Assembly (NCBI RefSeq): GCF_000210075.1
Contig: NC_021017.1
Span: 5,452,075-5,516,074 of the forward strand
Source: Bacteroides xylanisolvens XB1A
GTDB lineage: Bacteria; Bacteroidota; Bacteroidia; Bacteroidales; Bacteroidaceae
Length of the DNA stretch: 64,000 nt
Reading direction: 5' to 3'
How positions within the stretch are numbered: the stretch's first letter is position 1; the number at the start of each line of letters is the position of its first letter. Of this stretch, positions 19,900 to 29,713 are shown piece by piece. Position numbers and translations under genes: made by a program. Under the pieces are notes generated by a model, which was not told where the DNA came from, made no database searches, and saw only the letters and a program-made list of their open reading frames with translations.

Positions 19900-20361
19900 T
19901 CATGGAATCAACCGTTGCATATAAATAGCATTCGAACCATCATGATAATAGCATGGCTTTATTCCTGCCGGAATAAAGCCATTTTTCATATATAGCGCAA
20001 TAGCGGCAGCGTTCGTCACCTTCACTTCCAAAGTAATTTTAGCAGCCTTACATTCGTTAGCTGTCCGAATCGTTTGGTCCATCAATGCTTGTCCCAATCC
20101 TTTCCCTCTGAAATCCGGATGGACAGCTATCGAATAGATCCTTAAATAATGAGTTCCACCATGGAATAATAAGGAGACATAAGCGATTACCCTATCCCCT
20201 TCCATCATTACATAGAAAGTTCCTTTCGAGCGGCTTATCAGATAAGCAAACTGTTCTTTCGAAAAGCTATCTTCCCGAAAACATTCCCATTCTATTTCCA
20301 AAATAGCAGGAATATCACTTTGCTGTGCTTTACGAACAAATAAACCCGTCTCCATCATCAA
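19900..20361 (-). CDS. GNAT N-acetyltransferase, RimI-like
   Basis: This is a GCN5-related acetyltransferase of 153 aa. The acetyl-CoA binding motif A appears as IAVHPDFRGKGLGQALMDQTI (the R/QxxGxG/A type). The preceding beta-4 strand (YLRIYSIAV) and C-terminal KVTNAAAIALYMKNGF complete the family pattern. The first codons overlap the ATP-grasp stop by 4 bases, so the two are translationally coupled. Pairing of a RimK-like ATP-grasp ligase with a GNAT protein recurs in bacteria and suggests joint peptide or protein modification. The substrate is unknown. Confidence 0.88.
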   Translation of the reverse strand: MMMETGLFVRKAQQSDIPAILEIEWECFREDSFSKEQFAYLISRSKGTFYVMMEGDRVIAYVSLLFHGGTHYLRIYSIAVHPDFRGKGLGQALMDQTIRTANECKAAKITLEVKVTNAAAIALYMKNGFIPAGIKPCYYHDGSNAIYMQRLIP

Positions 20362-21824
20362 TAATGTTTCGCCTCCAAGGCCTGTTCAAAATGATTCAGT
20401 AACCGGTAATACATTTCATCACCGATAATGGCATCTTCCAGCCCATGGTCGATACTCGGATTATCATTGATCTCAATAACATAGGCTTTATCATCTACCA
20501 TTTTCAGGTCGACTCCATACAATCCCTTTCCGATCAGATTCGCAGCTTTAACGGCTGTATCCAACACTACCCGAGGTACCTGATAAATAGGAATCGTATC
20601 TACCAGTCCGCAACGACTTCTGCCCGAATCATAGTGGCAGTAAATTTGCCAATGTCCTTTTGCCATATAATATTTGCAGGCATACAGCGGTACCCCATTC
20701 AACAGGCCGACACGCCAGTCAAACTCCGTAGGAGTAAATGCCTGCGCCAGTAAGATAGCCGACTTCTCAAAAAGCATCTTCAGACTTGCTTGCAGTTCTT
20801 CCTCATTCGAAACCTTTTTCATGCCAATGGAATAAGACCCATCCGGTATCTTCAGAATAAAAGGAGCCCCCACCTGTTCGCTGATCTGCTCAAACGAATG
20901 ATCGTTTGACTGAAAAATCAGCGTTGACTTAGGAGCAGAAATTTTTTCCTTTTCAAAAAGTTCTTTCAGGTATACTTTGTTCGTACACCGGATGATGGAA
21001 AGCGGATCGTCAATAACGGCCATTCCGTTTTGTGCAGCCAATTGCGACAAATGGAATGTATAATGATTCAATGATGTTGTAGTACGAATGAACAAGGCAT
21101 CAAATTCGAGCAAACGGATGGCGTCATCTTCCGTAATCATTTCCACATGAATATTCATCTTCTTGGCAACTTCTGCCAATTTATGCAAGGCACCTTTGTT
21201 GCTGGGCGGAAATTTTTCCTGTGGATCAACCAATACAGCTAAACTATAACGGGAAGCTTTCGCCGACTTAGGCGCACGCCATATTTTCTTATTAAAGTTA
21301 TCCAATGTGTTGGCAAAGAAATCCTGCTCTTCATCATTGAGCCGATTCAGAGGAAGAAATTGAATACTTTCGATCTGATTTCTGGGATGAGTATTCAAAG
21401 CCACCCTCAATAATGGGCAAGGGTAATTCTCAAAAATAAATCGTGCAATCCGCTCCAGACCTTTCTCTCTACATTTGCCAAAGTAAATGTTCAGATACCA
21501 AATGTCGTCTTTGACATTGTTCTTCTGTATCCACTGGTAACAGAGGGCTTGCAGACTACGATCCATCCGAACACCCGTCCCGGTCTCCAACTTGTTGATT
21601 ATATCAACATCCGGAATGACTTTCTGTCCTCTCGTTTGGGCTAACAATGAACAGTAATACCCTTCAGAGTTATAACTGTAATCATCGCTAAGATTAATAA
21701 CTAACTTCCGGTCTTTTTCTACCGGCTTGTTTTTCAGATAGTCGGAAACAGTCAGGACACTACTTGTCTCGTAATACGGTTTCCAGTCATCCAGATTATC
21801 CAACAGGATTAACACATTATTCAT
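20358..21824 (-). CDS. RimK-like ATP-grasp carboxylate-amine ligase
   Basis: This is a 488-aa ATP-dependent ligase. The N-terminal half (residues 1-200) resembles the RimK-like ATP-grasp N-terminal domain (VLILLDNLDDWKPYYET). The ATP-grasp fold follows at about 270-480: TLIFQSNDHSFEQI, FILKIPDGSYSIGMKKV (ATP-binding Lys), ILLAQAFTPTEFDWRVGLLNG, and the metal-binding GLYGVDLKMVDDKAYVIEINDNPSIDHG. The chemistry would be amide-bond formation, for example addition of an amino acid to a protein or small molecule. It is co-transcribed with the GNAT gene (4-base overlap). A minus-strand TATATTTG box lies at 21872-21879, about 50 bases upstream. Confidence 0.87.
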   Translation of the reverse strand: MNNVLILLDNLDDWKPYYETSSVLTVSDYLKNKPVEKDRKLVINLSDDYSYNSEGYYCSLLAQTRGQKVIPDVDIINKLETGTGVRMDRSLQALCYQWIQKNNVKDDIWYLNIYFGKCREKGLERIARFIFENYPCPLLRVALNTHPRNQIESIQFLPLNRLNDEEQDFFANTLDNFNKKIWRAPKSAKASRYSLAVLVDPQEKFPPSNKGALHKLAEVAKKMNIHVEMITEDDAIRLLEFDALFIRTTTSLNHYTFHLSQLAAQNGMAVIDDPLSIIRCTNKVYLKELFEKEKISAPKSTLIFQSNDHSFEQISEQVGAPFILKIPDGSYSIGMKKVSNEEELQASLKMLFEKSAILLAQAFTPTEFDWRVGLLNGVPLYACKYYMAKGHWQIYCHYDSGRSRCGLVDTIPIYQVPRVVLDTAVKAANLIGKGLYGVDLKMVDDKAYVIEINDNPSIDHGLEDAIIGDEMYYRLLNHFEQALEAKHY

Positions 21825-21871
21825 AATGGTTAAAAATTAAACCTACAAGAGGATATTAAGTAAATTGGGCG

Positions 21872-21879
21872 CAAATATA
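21872..21879 (-). promoter_or_regulatory. Bacteroides -7 box for the ATP-grasp/GNAT operon
   Basis: On the minus strand this reads TATATTTG, an exact TAnnTTTG match, 48 bases before the ATP-grasp start codon. The -33 element is degenerate. Confidence 0.45.
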
Positions 21880-21954
21880 GACATATTATTCACTCCACAT
21901 CACGCAACAGACTAAATTATTTATGCAGTAGAAAACGGGTAGAAAAAAAGAGGA

Positions 21955-23199
21955 TTATTCGTATCTCATGGAGCTTGCCGGATTGATCTTAGTGATTAAA
22001 AAAGAGGGGCCAATCAGCATCAATACAGAGGCAAACAAAGTGCCTAGATTAATCAATACGAAAAGTAAAATATTAAAAGAAACCGGAACTGTATCTACGT
22101 AATAAGTCTCCGGATCAAGTTTGAAGAGTCCGAATTGAGATTGAAGAATACAGAATGCCAAACCAATAGCATTGCCCCAAAGCATGCCTTTGCCAATCAG
22201 AAAGACTGCAAACCAAAGAAAGGTTCTGCGAATCGTGAAATTATTGGCTCCTAATGCTTTTAAAATCCCAATCATATTGGTGCGTTCGATGATAATAATC
22301 AGTAAACCGGAAATCATGGTGAAGCCGGCAACTCCTATCATCAAAATCAGAATCACCCATACGTTCAAATCCAATAAATCAAGCCAGGCAAAGATTTGAG
22401 GATTCAGTTGTTCGATGTTACGCACATAATACACACCTCCCAGTTCATCTTGCCTGTTATCAATATCAGTTGCGATCTCATAGGTTATATCTTCCAGTTT
22501 ATCATAATCTTTCACCTGTAATTCCACACCGGTCACCTGTTCCGGTTGCCAACCGTTCAAGCGATTCACCAGATTAAGATCCGTCAGTAAAAAGAGGTTG
22601 TCGTATTCGGAGAAGTTCGTCTGATAAATTCCGGCAATCGTCAGGCGACGAGCACGAATATCATCCTGTATATAATAGGTATATATCTTATCTCCCAGTT
22701 TCAACTTCATTTTAGTTGCCAACGCTTTCGAGATAAGCACTTGATTGGTAGATACTGAATCACTGAAAACAGGAATCTCCCCTTCTACCAAATACTCTTT
22801 TATAAAATGGGGGTCGAACTCCGGACCTACCCCTTTTAACACCATTCCCTGAAAAGCGTCATCGGTCTTAATCATACCCGGTTTGGTAGAGAAACGCTGC
22901 ACATGGCTTATCTCCGGATAATCAGCAAGAGCAGTCATCATACTGTCTCCTACCACAATCGGATGAGTTTCGTAAGAACTGACGGCATCCAGATTAGTTA
23001 TCTGAATATGTGACCCGAATCCTATGACTTTATTTCTCACCTCACTTTTAAACCCGATAACTACCGCCACCGCAATAATCATCACAGCCAAACCAATAGC
23101 AATACCCGCCATGGCAATGAGGACCGCAGGACGTGACACCTGCTTTCTGCCATCGCTTTCACGATAGATACGCCGAGCTATGAAAAGTGATAGAGACAT
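21955..23199 (-). CDS. LolC/LolE-like ABC transporter permease (FtsX family)
   Basis: This is an inner-membrane permease of the lipoprotein-releasing type, 414 aa from the ATG at 23199. That start is preferred to a longer frame that runs through the AT-rich repeat. The topology is MacB/FtsX-like. Helix 1 (about residues 27-50, AVLIAMAGIAIGLAVMIIAVAVVIGFK) is followed by a large periplasmic domain (55-265). Three C-terminal helices carry the FtsX core (VAGFTMISGLLIIIIERTNMIGILKALGANN). No ATPase gene is adjacent. Release of lipoproteins from the inner membrane is inferred from family. Confidence 0.88.
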   Translation of the reverse strand: MSLSLFIARRIYRESDGRKQVSRPAVLIAMAGIAIGLAVMIIAVAVVIGFKSEVRNKVIGFGSHIQITNLDAVSSYETHPIVVGDSMMTALADYPEISHVQRFSTKPGMIKTDDAFQGMVLKGVGPEFDPHFIKEYLVEGEIPVFSDSVSTNQVLISKALATKMKLKLGDKIYTYYIQDDIRARRLTIAGIYQTNFSEYDNLFLLTDLNLVNRLNGWQPEQVTGVELQVKDYDKLEDITYEIATDIDNRQDELGGVYYVRNIEQLNPQIFAWLDLLDLNVWVILILMIGVAGFTMISGLLIIIIERTNMIGILKALGANNFTIRRTFLWFAVFLIGKGMLWGNAIGLAFCILQSQFGLFKLDPETYYVDTVPVSFNILLFVLINLGTLFASVLMLIGPSFLITKINPASSMRYE

Positions 23200-23203
23200 T
23201 GGG

Positions 23204-23320
23204 TTAAGTATTAAGTATAAAGTATTAAGTATTAGACATAAAGTATTAGACAATTATACACACGAGCAAACACACAAGAAGCTACGGTTAATACTTAATA
23301 CCTAATACTTAATACTTAAA
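23204..23320. repeat. AT-rich inverted repeat built from TTAAGTA units
   Basis: The left arm 23204-23235 and right arm 23288-23320 are complementary over about 32 positions with three mismatches. Both are built of repeated TTAAGTATTA/TAATACTTAA words. The gap between them is 52 bases. The element separates the aminotransferase from the permease. A related block lies at 55437-55560. Confidence 0.75.
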
Positions 23321-23322
23321 TT

Positions 23323-24522
23323 TCATTCTGTTCTTCCCGGATATGCTTCCAAGGCCTTCTGCAAGACAAAAAGCGCACGGGTTAAATCTTCTTTCTTCAA
23401 TACGTAAGCAATACGAACTTCATTAATGCCGGAACCCGGAGTGGTATAGAAACCGGAAGCCGGAGCCATGAATACCGTCTGACCTTCATATTCAAAATCA
23501 GAGAGGCACCATGCACAGAACTTGTCGGAATCATCTACCGGGAGTTTCGCTACTGTATAGAAAGCGCCCATCGGGATGGGTGAATAAACACCGGGAATAC
23601 GGTTCAAACCGTCAATCAAGCATTTACGACGTTCTACATATTCATCATACGTTTCACGAGAATACTCTTCCGGAGCATCCAAAGAGGCCTCTGCAGCAAT
23701 CTGTCCGATCAATGGAGGACTCAAACGAGCCTGGCAGAACTTCATGACAGCATCGCGTATCTCCTTGTTTTTGGTTATCAACGCACCAATACGAATACCA
23801 CATTCTGAATAACGTTTGGATACGGAGTCAATTAATACCACATTATTCTCAATACCTTCCAAATGGCAGGCAGAGATATAAGGAGAACCGGTATATATAA
23901 ACTCACGATATACTTCATCGGAGAAAAGGAACAAATCGTACTTCTTTACAAGGTCACGAATCTGATTCATTTCACGACGGGTATACAAATAACCGGTAGG
24001 ATTGTTGGGGTTACAAATAAGAATCGCTTTGGTACGCTCATTAATCAGTTCTTCAAATTTCTCTACTTTCGGAAGGGAAAAGCCCTCTTCAATGGTCGTA
24101 GCAATGGTGCGAATCTTTGCTCCGGCAGAGATTGCAAATGCCATATAGTTAGCATAAGCCGGTTCCGGAACGATTATTTCATCTCCCGGATTCAGGCAGG
24201 AAAGGAAAGAAAAAAGTACGGCTTCCGAGCCTCCTGATGTAATGATTATATCGTCTGCTGTAAGGTTGATATTGAATTTCGCATAATATCCTACTAGTTT
24301 CTCGCGGTAGCTACGATAACCGGCACTTGGACTATACTCCAATACCTTCCGGTCAATATTGCGTATCGCGTCAATCGCGGCCTGAGGAGTGGGCAGATCA
24401 GGCTGTCCGATGTTCAGGTGAAACACATGGACTCCACGTTGCTTGGCAGCGTCTGCCAAAGGAGCCAGCTTTCTGATAGGAGATGCAGGCATCTCGTTTC
24501 CGCGAATGGATATGGTTGGCAT
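23323..24522 (-). CDS. PLP-dependent class I/II aminotransferase
   Basis: This is a fold-type I aminotransferase of 399 aa, closest in pattern to aspartate/aromatic aminotransferases of the AAT I-gamma group. Visible motifs are NIGQPDLPTP (38-47), ITSGGSEA (94-101), NPNNPTG (171-177), the PLP-phenol partner DEVYRE (202-207), the Schiff-base Lys236 in SVSKRYS, and the carboxylate-binding Arg near RIAYVLK at the C-terminus. The amino donor cannot be fixed by sequence. A minus-strand TACATTTG box lies at 24575-24582, 53 bases upstream of the start. Confidence 0.9.
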   Translation of the reverse strand: MPTISIRGNEMPASPIRKLAPLADAAKQRGVHVFHLNIGQPDLPTPQAAIDAIRNIDRKVLEYSPSAGYRSYREKLVGYYAKFNINLTADDIIITSGGSEAVLFSFLSCLNPGDEIIVPEPAYANYMAFAISAGAKIRTIATTIEEGFSLPKVEKFEELINERTKAILICNPNNPTGYLYTRREMNQIRDLVKKYDLFLFSDEVYREFIYTGSPYISACHLEGIENNVVLIDSVSKRYSECGIRIGALITKNKEIRDAVMKFCQARLSPPLIGQIAAEASLDAPEEYSRETYDEYVERRKCLIDGLNRIPGVYSPIPMGAFYTVAKLPVDDSDKFCAWCLSDFEYEGQTVFMAPASGFYTTPGSGINEVRIAYVLKKEDLTRALFVLQKALEAYPGRTE

Positions 24523-24642
24523 AATTTTAACTACAAATTACTTAATTACTATTTACTTTTTCTACTTGGAGCTGCAAATGTACGCAATAATTTGAATACA
24601 GAGACATAAAAACTTTAAAAACCTTAGCAAGGTTAAAATCGT

Positions 24643-24674
24643 TATGGTAATTTGAAAAGAAAGCTATACATTTG
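24643..24674 (+). promoter_or_regulatory. Bacteroides promoter for the fucose-isomerase-like gene
   Basis: TATG at 24643-24646 (near TTTG) and TACATTTG at 24667-24674 (exact TAnnTTTG) are separated by 20 bases. The ATG follows 29 bases later. Confidence 0.5.
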
Positions 24675-24703
24675 TCATACGGAAAACTTAAAACAATATC
24701 ATA

Positions 24704-25939
24704 ATGACCATACACCTTATCTCATTTGCATCAATCCTTCACAAACAAGTCTCGCTACGTAGCTCACACGAAGCTATTTTAAGCGAAATTGAAAAATATT
24801 ATACCGTAAAGCTCGTCGATTATCAAGATATGGACAAGCTTAGTAGTGATGATTTCAAAATCATTTTTATCGCTACCGGTGGGGTGGAAAGACTGGTCAT
24901 ACAGCAATTCGAAAACCTCCCCCGCCCTGCCATTTTACTGGCAGACGGCATGCAGAACTCTCTTGCTGCCGCATTGGAAATCTCCACATGGTTACGGGGA
25001 CGTGGAATGAAGAGCGAAATACTACATGGCGAATTACCTGCTATCATCCTGCGTATTCATACACTTTATAATAATTTCCGTGCACAACGTTCCTTATTCG
25101 GCAAACGTATCGGAGTCATCGGAACTCCTTCTTCCTGGTTAGTTGCCAGTAACGTAGACTACCTGTTGGCAAAACGTCGTTGGGGAATTGAATATGTAGA
25201 TATTCCATTGGAACGGATTTACGAACAATTTCAACAAATAACGGATGAGCAAGTCGGAGCATCATGTGCGGCTGTAGCATCGCAAGCTCTTGCCTGCCGC
25301 GAAGGAACTCCCGAAGATTTAATCAAATCCATGCGGCTGTACCGGGCGATAAAAAAGGTGTGTCAGGAAGAAAATCTGGAAGCACTGACATTGAGCTGCT
25401 TTAAATTGATTGAACAAATCGACACTACCGGATGCGTGGCATTATCTTTATTGAATGATGACGGGATAATAGCAGGTTGCGAAGGCGATCTTCAATCTGT
25501 ATTTACGCTATTAGCAGTGAAAGCGCTTACGGGAAAGGACGGATTTATGGCAAATCCTTCCATGATTAATTCCCGTACGAACGAGCTGATATTAGCACAC
25601 TGCACCATAGGACTCAAACAAACGGAGAGATACATTATCCGCAATCATTTTGAAACAGAAAAAGGAATTGCCATACAAGGGTTACTTCCGACAGGAGACG
25701 TAACGATTATAAAATGCGGCGGTGAATGTCTGGACGAATATTACTTATCTACTGGAACATTGACTGAAAATACCAATTATATTAATATGTGCCGCACGCA
25801 AGTACGCATCCGCATGAATACTCCAGCCGAGTATTTTCTGAAGAATCCATTGGGAAATCATCATATTATGCTTCATGGTAACTATGAAGATACATTGAAC
25901 GAGTTTTTCCAGGCAAATGCTTGCAAAAGAACTGAATAA
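24704..25939 (+). CDS. Fucose-isomerase-like protein of unknown function
   Basis: This 411-aa protein resembles the L-fucose/arabinose isomerase-like superfamily. The N-terminal Rossmann-type region (FIATGGVERLVIQQF, then LFGKRIGVIGTPSSWLVAS) precedes a central segment with LEALTLSCFKLI. The C-terminal half has GCEGDLQSVFTLLAVKALTGKDGFMANPSMI. This E-G-D-x-x-S arrangement is usual in fucose isomerase C-terminal domains. The protein is shorter than true L-fucose isomerase (about 590 aa), so the reaction is uncertain. It is transcribed alone, with a strong inverted repeat directly after the stop. Confidence 0.75.
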   Translation: MTIHLISFASILHKQVSLRSSHEAILSEIEKYYTVKLVDYQDMDKLSSDDFKIIFIATGGVERLVIQQFENLPRPAILLADGMQNSLAAALEISTWLRGRGMKSEILHGELPAIILRIHTLYNNFRAQRSLFGKRIGVIGTPSSWLVASNVDYLLAKRRWGIEYVDIPLERIYEQFQQITDEQVGASCAAVASQALACREGTPEDLIKSMRLYRAIKKVCQEENLEALTLSCFKLIEQIDTTGCVALSLLNDDGIIAGCEGDLQSVFTLLAVKALTGKDGFMANPSMINSRTNELILAHCTIGLKQTERYIIRNHFETEKGIAIQGLLPTGDVTIIKCGGECLDEYYLSTGTLTENTNYINMCRTQVRIRMNTPAEYFLKNPLGNHHIMLHGNYEDTLNEFFQANACKRTE

Positions 25940-25960
25940 CATCTCAAAACATCCTTAAAG

Positions 25961-26014
25961 AAAGCGCCTCCTTAATAAACAAAATAAATTATCAGTTTAT
26001 TAAGGAGGCACTTT
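25961..26014. terminator. Bidirectional terminator hairpin
   Basis: Arms 25961-25980 and 25995-26014 pair over 20 positions with one mismatch around a 14-base loop. The hairpin sits between two convergent genes. Confidence 0.8.
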
Positions 26015-26038
26015 GGAGATTGACTAAATTCTATTTCT

Positions 26039-26878
26039 TTATTCTATTTCTCTTTCTTCCCATTTTCCATTATGCCACTCTGCAACTGAAGTAAAACCTG
26101 CCTTCTTCAAAGCAGCCAATGCCTCGGCACGTCCATTATTAATCCGTTCCGGATAATGCGCATCACTGTTCACCTGTACTCTGATACCTAGTTCTTTCAG
26201 GAATGAAAAATATCGTTTATTGGGATAGAACGTTCCTAAATCGTGATAAGATTTAGTATTTATTTCAACGATATAACCATATTCGGCAATGGCGGTGAAA
26301 TATTTGCGAACCAATGCATCATACCACGGTTCATCCAATAATCCCGGACGATAACAGGAAGCATTATAATGCATCTTGTCAGCATGACCGACAATATCAA
26401 AACCTCCCAATTCTACCATACGAAGCAGGTTCTTATAGTAAAGGTGGACAACAGAATCCAAGTCACCATCGAAGTGCTTGTCTACCAATTGACGGAAAAG
26501 ATCTGCCGGAGTATCAATATCTACGATTTTTCCTTCCGGAGAGTACAACATATGTACGGAACCTATCCGGTAGTCAAGTGATAGTTTTTGAAAACAAGGT
26601 AAAGAAGGGTTGCTTTCTTCGTTCAGGTAATCTATTTCAAGACCAATGGCAAGCTCTATTTTATCTGCATATTTCTTCTTCAGACGGGAAAATTCGGAAA
26701 GGTAATCATCCATTCTATCCCACTCCATCGTCCATGCAGTAGAAAACGGCAGTGGAGCATGGGAAGAAATGCCATAGGAAGTAAATCCTTCACTGATAGC
26801 AAAACGAATAAAATCTTCCATATTGGCGCGTCCGTCACAATACAGACAGTGGCTATGATAATTGGTTAGGTTTGTCAT
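26039..26878 (-). CDS. PHP-family histidinol-phosphatase
   Basis: This is a metal-dependent phosphatase of the PHP superfamily, 279 aa. The N-terminus YHSHCLYCDG gives the first His pair (His8, His10) and Asp15. YGISSHAPL supplies the next metal-site residues, GLEIDYL the Glu, SVHML another His, and GHADKM and VNSDAHYPE complete the set. Hydrolysis of L-histidinol phosphate in histidine synthesis is the usual role (HisK type). A sugar phosphatase cannot be excluded because no his genes are adjacent. A minus-strand TAACTTTG box at 26910-26917 lies 32 bases upstream. Confidence 0.87.
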   Translation of the reverse strand: MTNLTNYHSHCLYCDGRANMEDFIRFAISEGFTSYGISSHAPLPFSTAWTMEWDRMDDYLSEFSRLKKKYADKIELAIGLEIDYLNEESNPSLPCFQKLSLDYRIGSVHMLYSPEGKIVDIDTPADLFRQLVDKHFDGDLDSVVHLYYKNLLRMVELGGFDIVGHADKMHYNASCYRPGLLDEPWYDALVRKYFTAIAEYGYIVEINTKSYHDLGTFYPNKRYFSFLKELGIRVQVNSDAHYPERINNGRAEALAALKKAGFTSVAEWHNGKWEEREIE

Positions 26879-26957
26879 ACAAGGTTATATGTTGTCCGGG
26901 ATATATTATCAAAGTTATTGTCATTATCAGACTATTCTAGTGATACAATGACACAAA

Positions 26958-28827
26958 TCAGCCTTCTATTTCACTAAGTTCCAGCCATCGCATTGTTTTC
27001 TCATCAATCAGGTCATTGACTTCAGGCAAACGTTTCGATTTCTCTGTCAATTCGTCAACAGAAAGGGTACCGCTACATAAGAGTTCTTCAATCTGCACTT
27101 TTTCTGTTTCTAATTCTGCTATCTCCTTTTCCAATTGCCCGAACTCTCGTTTTTCCTTGAAACTCATCTTCCGTTTGTCGTTCAAACGAACACGGGCAGT
27201 CTTTTCTTCCTGCGGCTTTTCAGCTTCTTTCTCCTTTTGAGCTTTCGCGTCTTTCCAGTCACGATAGTCACTGTAGTTTCCGGGAAAGTCGCGAATATCT
27301 CCCTGCCCATTGAATACCATCAAATGGTCTACTACCTTATCCATAAAGTAGCGGTCGTGAGAAACAACAATCACACAACCTTTGAAATTTTGAAGATATT
27401 CTTCAAGCACGTTCAGAGTGATAATATCGAGGTCGTTGGTAGGTTCGTCAAGCACCAGGAAGTTAGGGTTACGCATCAGGATGGTACACAGGTAAAGACG
27501 ACGACGCTCGCCCCCGCTCAACTTATACACATAGCTATGTTGCGTTTCGGGAGTAAACAGAAAATGCTGTAAGAATTGCGAAGCAGTCAGTTTCTTTCCA
27601 TTCCCCAGTTCAATCACTTCGGCAATATCCTGCACTACATCAATCACCTTCATTTGTTCATCGAACTGAAGGCCATCCTGCGAGTAATAGCCGAAACGAA
27701 CAGTTTCACCAACATCCACCGTTCCACTGTCGGGCGCAACCTGTCCCATTAATATCTTGATGAAAGTAGATTTACCTGTTCCGTTATTTCCCACAATGCC
27801 CATCTTTTCATAGCGGGCAAAGATATAAGAAAAATCATCCAGTATCTTCAAGTCACCGAAGCTCTTAAACAAGTGATCGGCCTCGAATATCTTACTACCG
27901 ATATAGGATGCTTTCACCTCCAGCTTCACATTATCATTGTTGAAACGTTGCTTTGCCACCTTTTCCAATTCATAAAAAGCATCTTCTCGGTAACGGGCTT
28001 TATGCCCGCGTGCCTGCGGCATCCGGCGCATCCAATCGAGTTCCGTACGGTAAAGGTTGTTGGCACGTTCTATTTCTACACTTTTAGCTTCGATACGTTC
28101 CTGACGTTTCTCGAGATAATAACTGTAGTTACCTTTATATTGGTAGATTTGTTGATTGTCTATTTCGATAATCTCCGAACAAACACGATCAAGGAAATAA
28201 CGGTCGTGCGTCACCATCAGCAAACTAAGATTGGTACGACGCAGGTAATCTTCCAGCCATTCGGTCATATCCAAGTCCAGGTGATTGGTTGGCTCATCAA
28301 GGATAAGCAGATCCGGCTCGGTAATCAACGCATTGGCTAAAGCAACGCGCTTCAACTGTCCACCGGACAGTTGCTTCACTTTTTGGTCGAAGTTGCGGAT
28401 TTTGAGTTGCGAAAGAATTTGTTTGGCTTTCTGTTCATATTCCCAGGCTTTCTCCTGATCCATACGCGCCAGAAGATTTTCCAATCCCGGATGACCTTCA
28501 GTCTCCATGCAACGTTCATACTCTTTTATCAGTTCCACGGTACTGTTACCGTGATGGAAACAGGCTTCAAGCACGGTCAACTCTTCGGGATACTGTGGAT
28601 CTTGTTCCAGATAATCCACCCGAAGGTCACGCCGGAAAACAATGTTACCGCTATCATAACCTTCTTTTCCGGCGATTATATTCAATAAAGTAGTTTTTCC
28701 GCTGCCGTTCTTCGCTATCAATCCTACACGCTGGCCTTCAGCAATGCCAAAAGATATATTTTACAAAAAGAACCAAGTCACCGAAGGACTTGGTCAGGTT
28801 ATCTATCTGTAAATAAGGTACAGCCAC
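26958..28827 (-). pseudogene. ABC-F family ATPase with an N-terminal one-base frameshift
   Basis: This is a tandem-ATPase ABC-F protein (Uup/YjjK-like), a soluble ribosome-associated factor. The most upstream conserved residues VAVPYLQIDNLTKSFGDLVLF start from GTG at 28827. Next comes NISFGIAEGQRVGLIAKNGSGKTT in a different frame. An extra A near 28763 (plus strand) explains the shift and creates an early stop. After it, all motifs are present: Walker A (KNGSGKTT and NNGTGKST), signature LSGGQ and LSGGE, Walker B (LLILDEPTNHLDL and FLVLDEPTNDLDI), the interdomain linker, and a charged C-terminal extension. A start inside Walker A would not give a working protein. A sequencing error is possible, since ABC-F genes are usually intact. 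Confidence 0.8.
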
Positions 28828-28854
28828 GTAATTTAGTAATTAGTTGGTTAGTGA

Positions 28855-29661
28855 TTAGTGATTAATAATCACGGATTTATACTCTTCAATAATGTCGCAA
28901 GGTTCTCCAGCCTTTACTTTACTCCATGCCAGTTTCAACGGGTCGATGATACGGTCTTTATATTGTAATACAGGAGCTTCCCGGTTACCGTCAATCAACG
29001 TTTTCCATTCCATACCTTCCACTTCATTCGTCAGAATTATACAGACTGTGATGCCGATTGCCAACCATTCCTCTTTCTTTTTCGAGCCAATCTTACCGCT
29101 ATTAATCACTTGCTGAAGTTTCTCCAGGTCTTCTTCTATTCCCTGAAAATCTTTTTTCAATTCCTGCTTCACGGTAGATACCACCCATTCGTACGCTTCA
29201 TTAATCAAATAGATTTCAGAAAGACGGGCCGGGATCAGTTCAGCAGGATACTTCTGCCCTTCTTTGCGTACCTCCAAAGTAGCAATTACATCTTCCGCCT
29301 CCTTCACAACTCCGCCTTTAGGTACAGTAAAAGAACATTCGAAAGCAATATCGTCAACTCCTGTAATCCACAAATGGGAAGTATAATAAGTCCCCTCTTC
29401 CTGAAACATTTCTTTGCTATACGCACATTCCCACGTTCCGACTTTCACCAACGAAGCCGAATCGTTCTCTTTCAGTTCCTGCCGGATGACATCTTTACCA
29501 TAACCGGCTTTTCCTTTAAATGCGGATATACGAAAATTTCCCGTCCATACTTCGGGATTATAGAAAAGAAAAGAGCCTTCGCCATCTTCAAACTCATTCC
29601 AGTCTGATGGATAGTTCATAGAAAACCATGCTCCGGGAGAGATAAATTTCTTGCCTTGCAT
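28855..29661 (-). CDS. DUF3805/DUF3806-like hypothetical protein
   Basis: This is a 268-aa protein without a signal peptide or membrane helix. The first half (ISPGAWFSMNYPSDWNEFEDGEGSFLFYNP) resembles the DUF3805 beta domain of Bacteroides. The second half (about residues 160-268: EWVVSTVKQELKKDF, EEWLAIGITVCIIL, WKTLIDGNREAPVLQYKDRIIDPLKLAWSKV) resembles DUF3806. Family assignment is from memory of the pattern. It lies 27 bases ahead of the ABC-F gene in the same direction and may be its operon partner. Function is unknown. Confidence 0.7.
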   Translation of the reverse strand: MQGKKFISPGAWFSMNYPSDWNEFEDGEGSFLFYNPEVWTGNFRISAFKGKAGYGKDVIRQELKENDSASLVKVGTWECAYSKEMFQEEGTYYTSHLWITGVDDIAFECSFTVPKGGVVKEAEDVIATLEVRKEGQKYPAELIPARLSEIYLINEAYEWVVSTVKQELKKDFQGIEEDLEKLQQVINSGKIGSKKKEEWLAIGITVCIILTNEVEGMEWKTLIDGNREAPVLQYKDRIIDPLKLAWSKVKAGEPCDIIEEYKSVIINH

Positions 29662-29713
29662 CCTTTTATATTAAAATGATTACTTGGGCAAAAATACGAA
29701 TTAAAAACGAATA

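Noticed and set aside
22000..23253. Longer start for the LolE-like permease at 23253
   Set aside because: The extra residues come from the AT-rich repeat and are not like a signal or helix; the ATG at 23199 gives a normal N-terminus.
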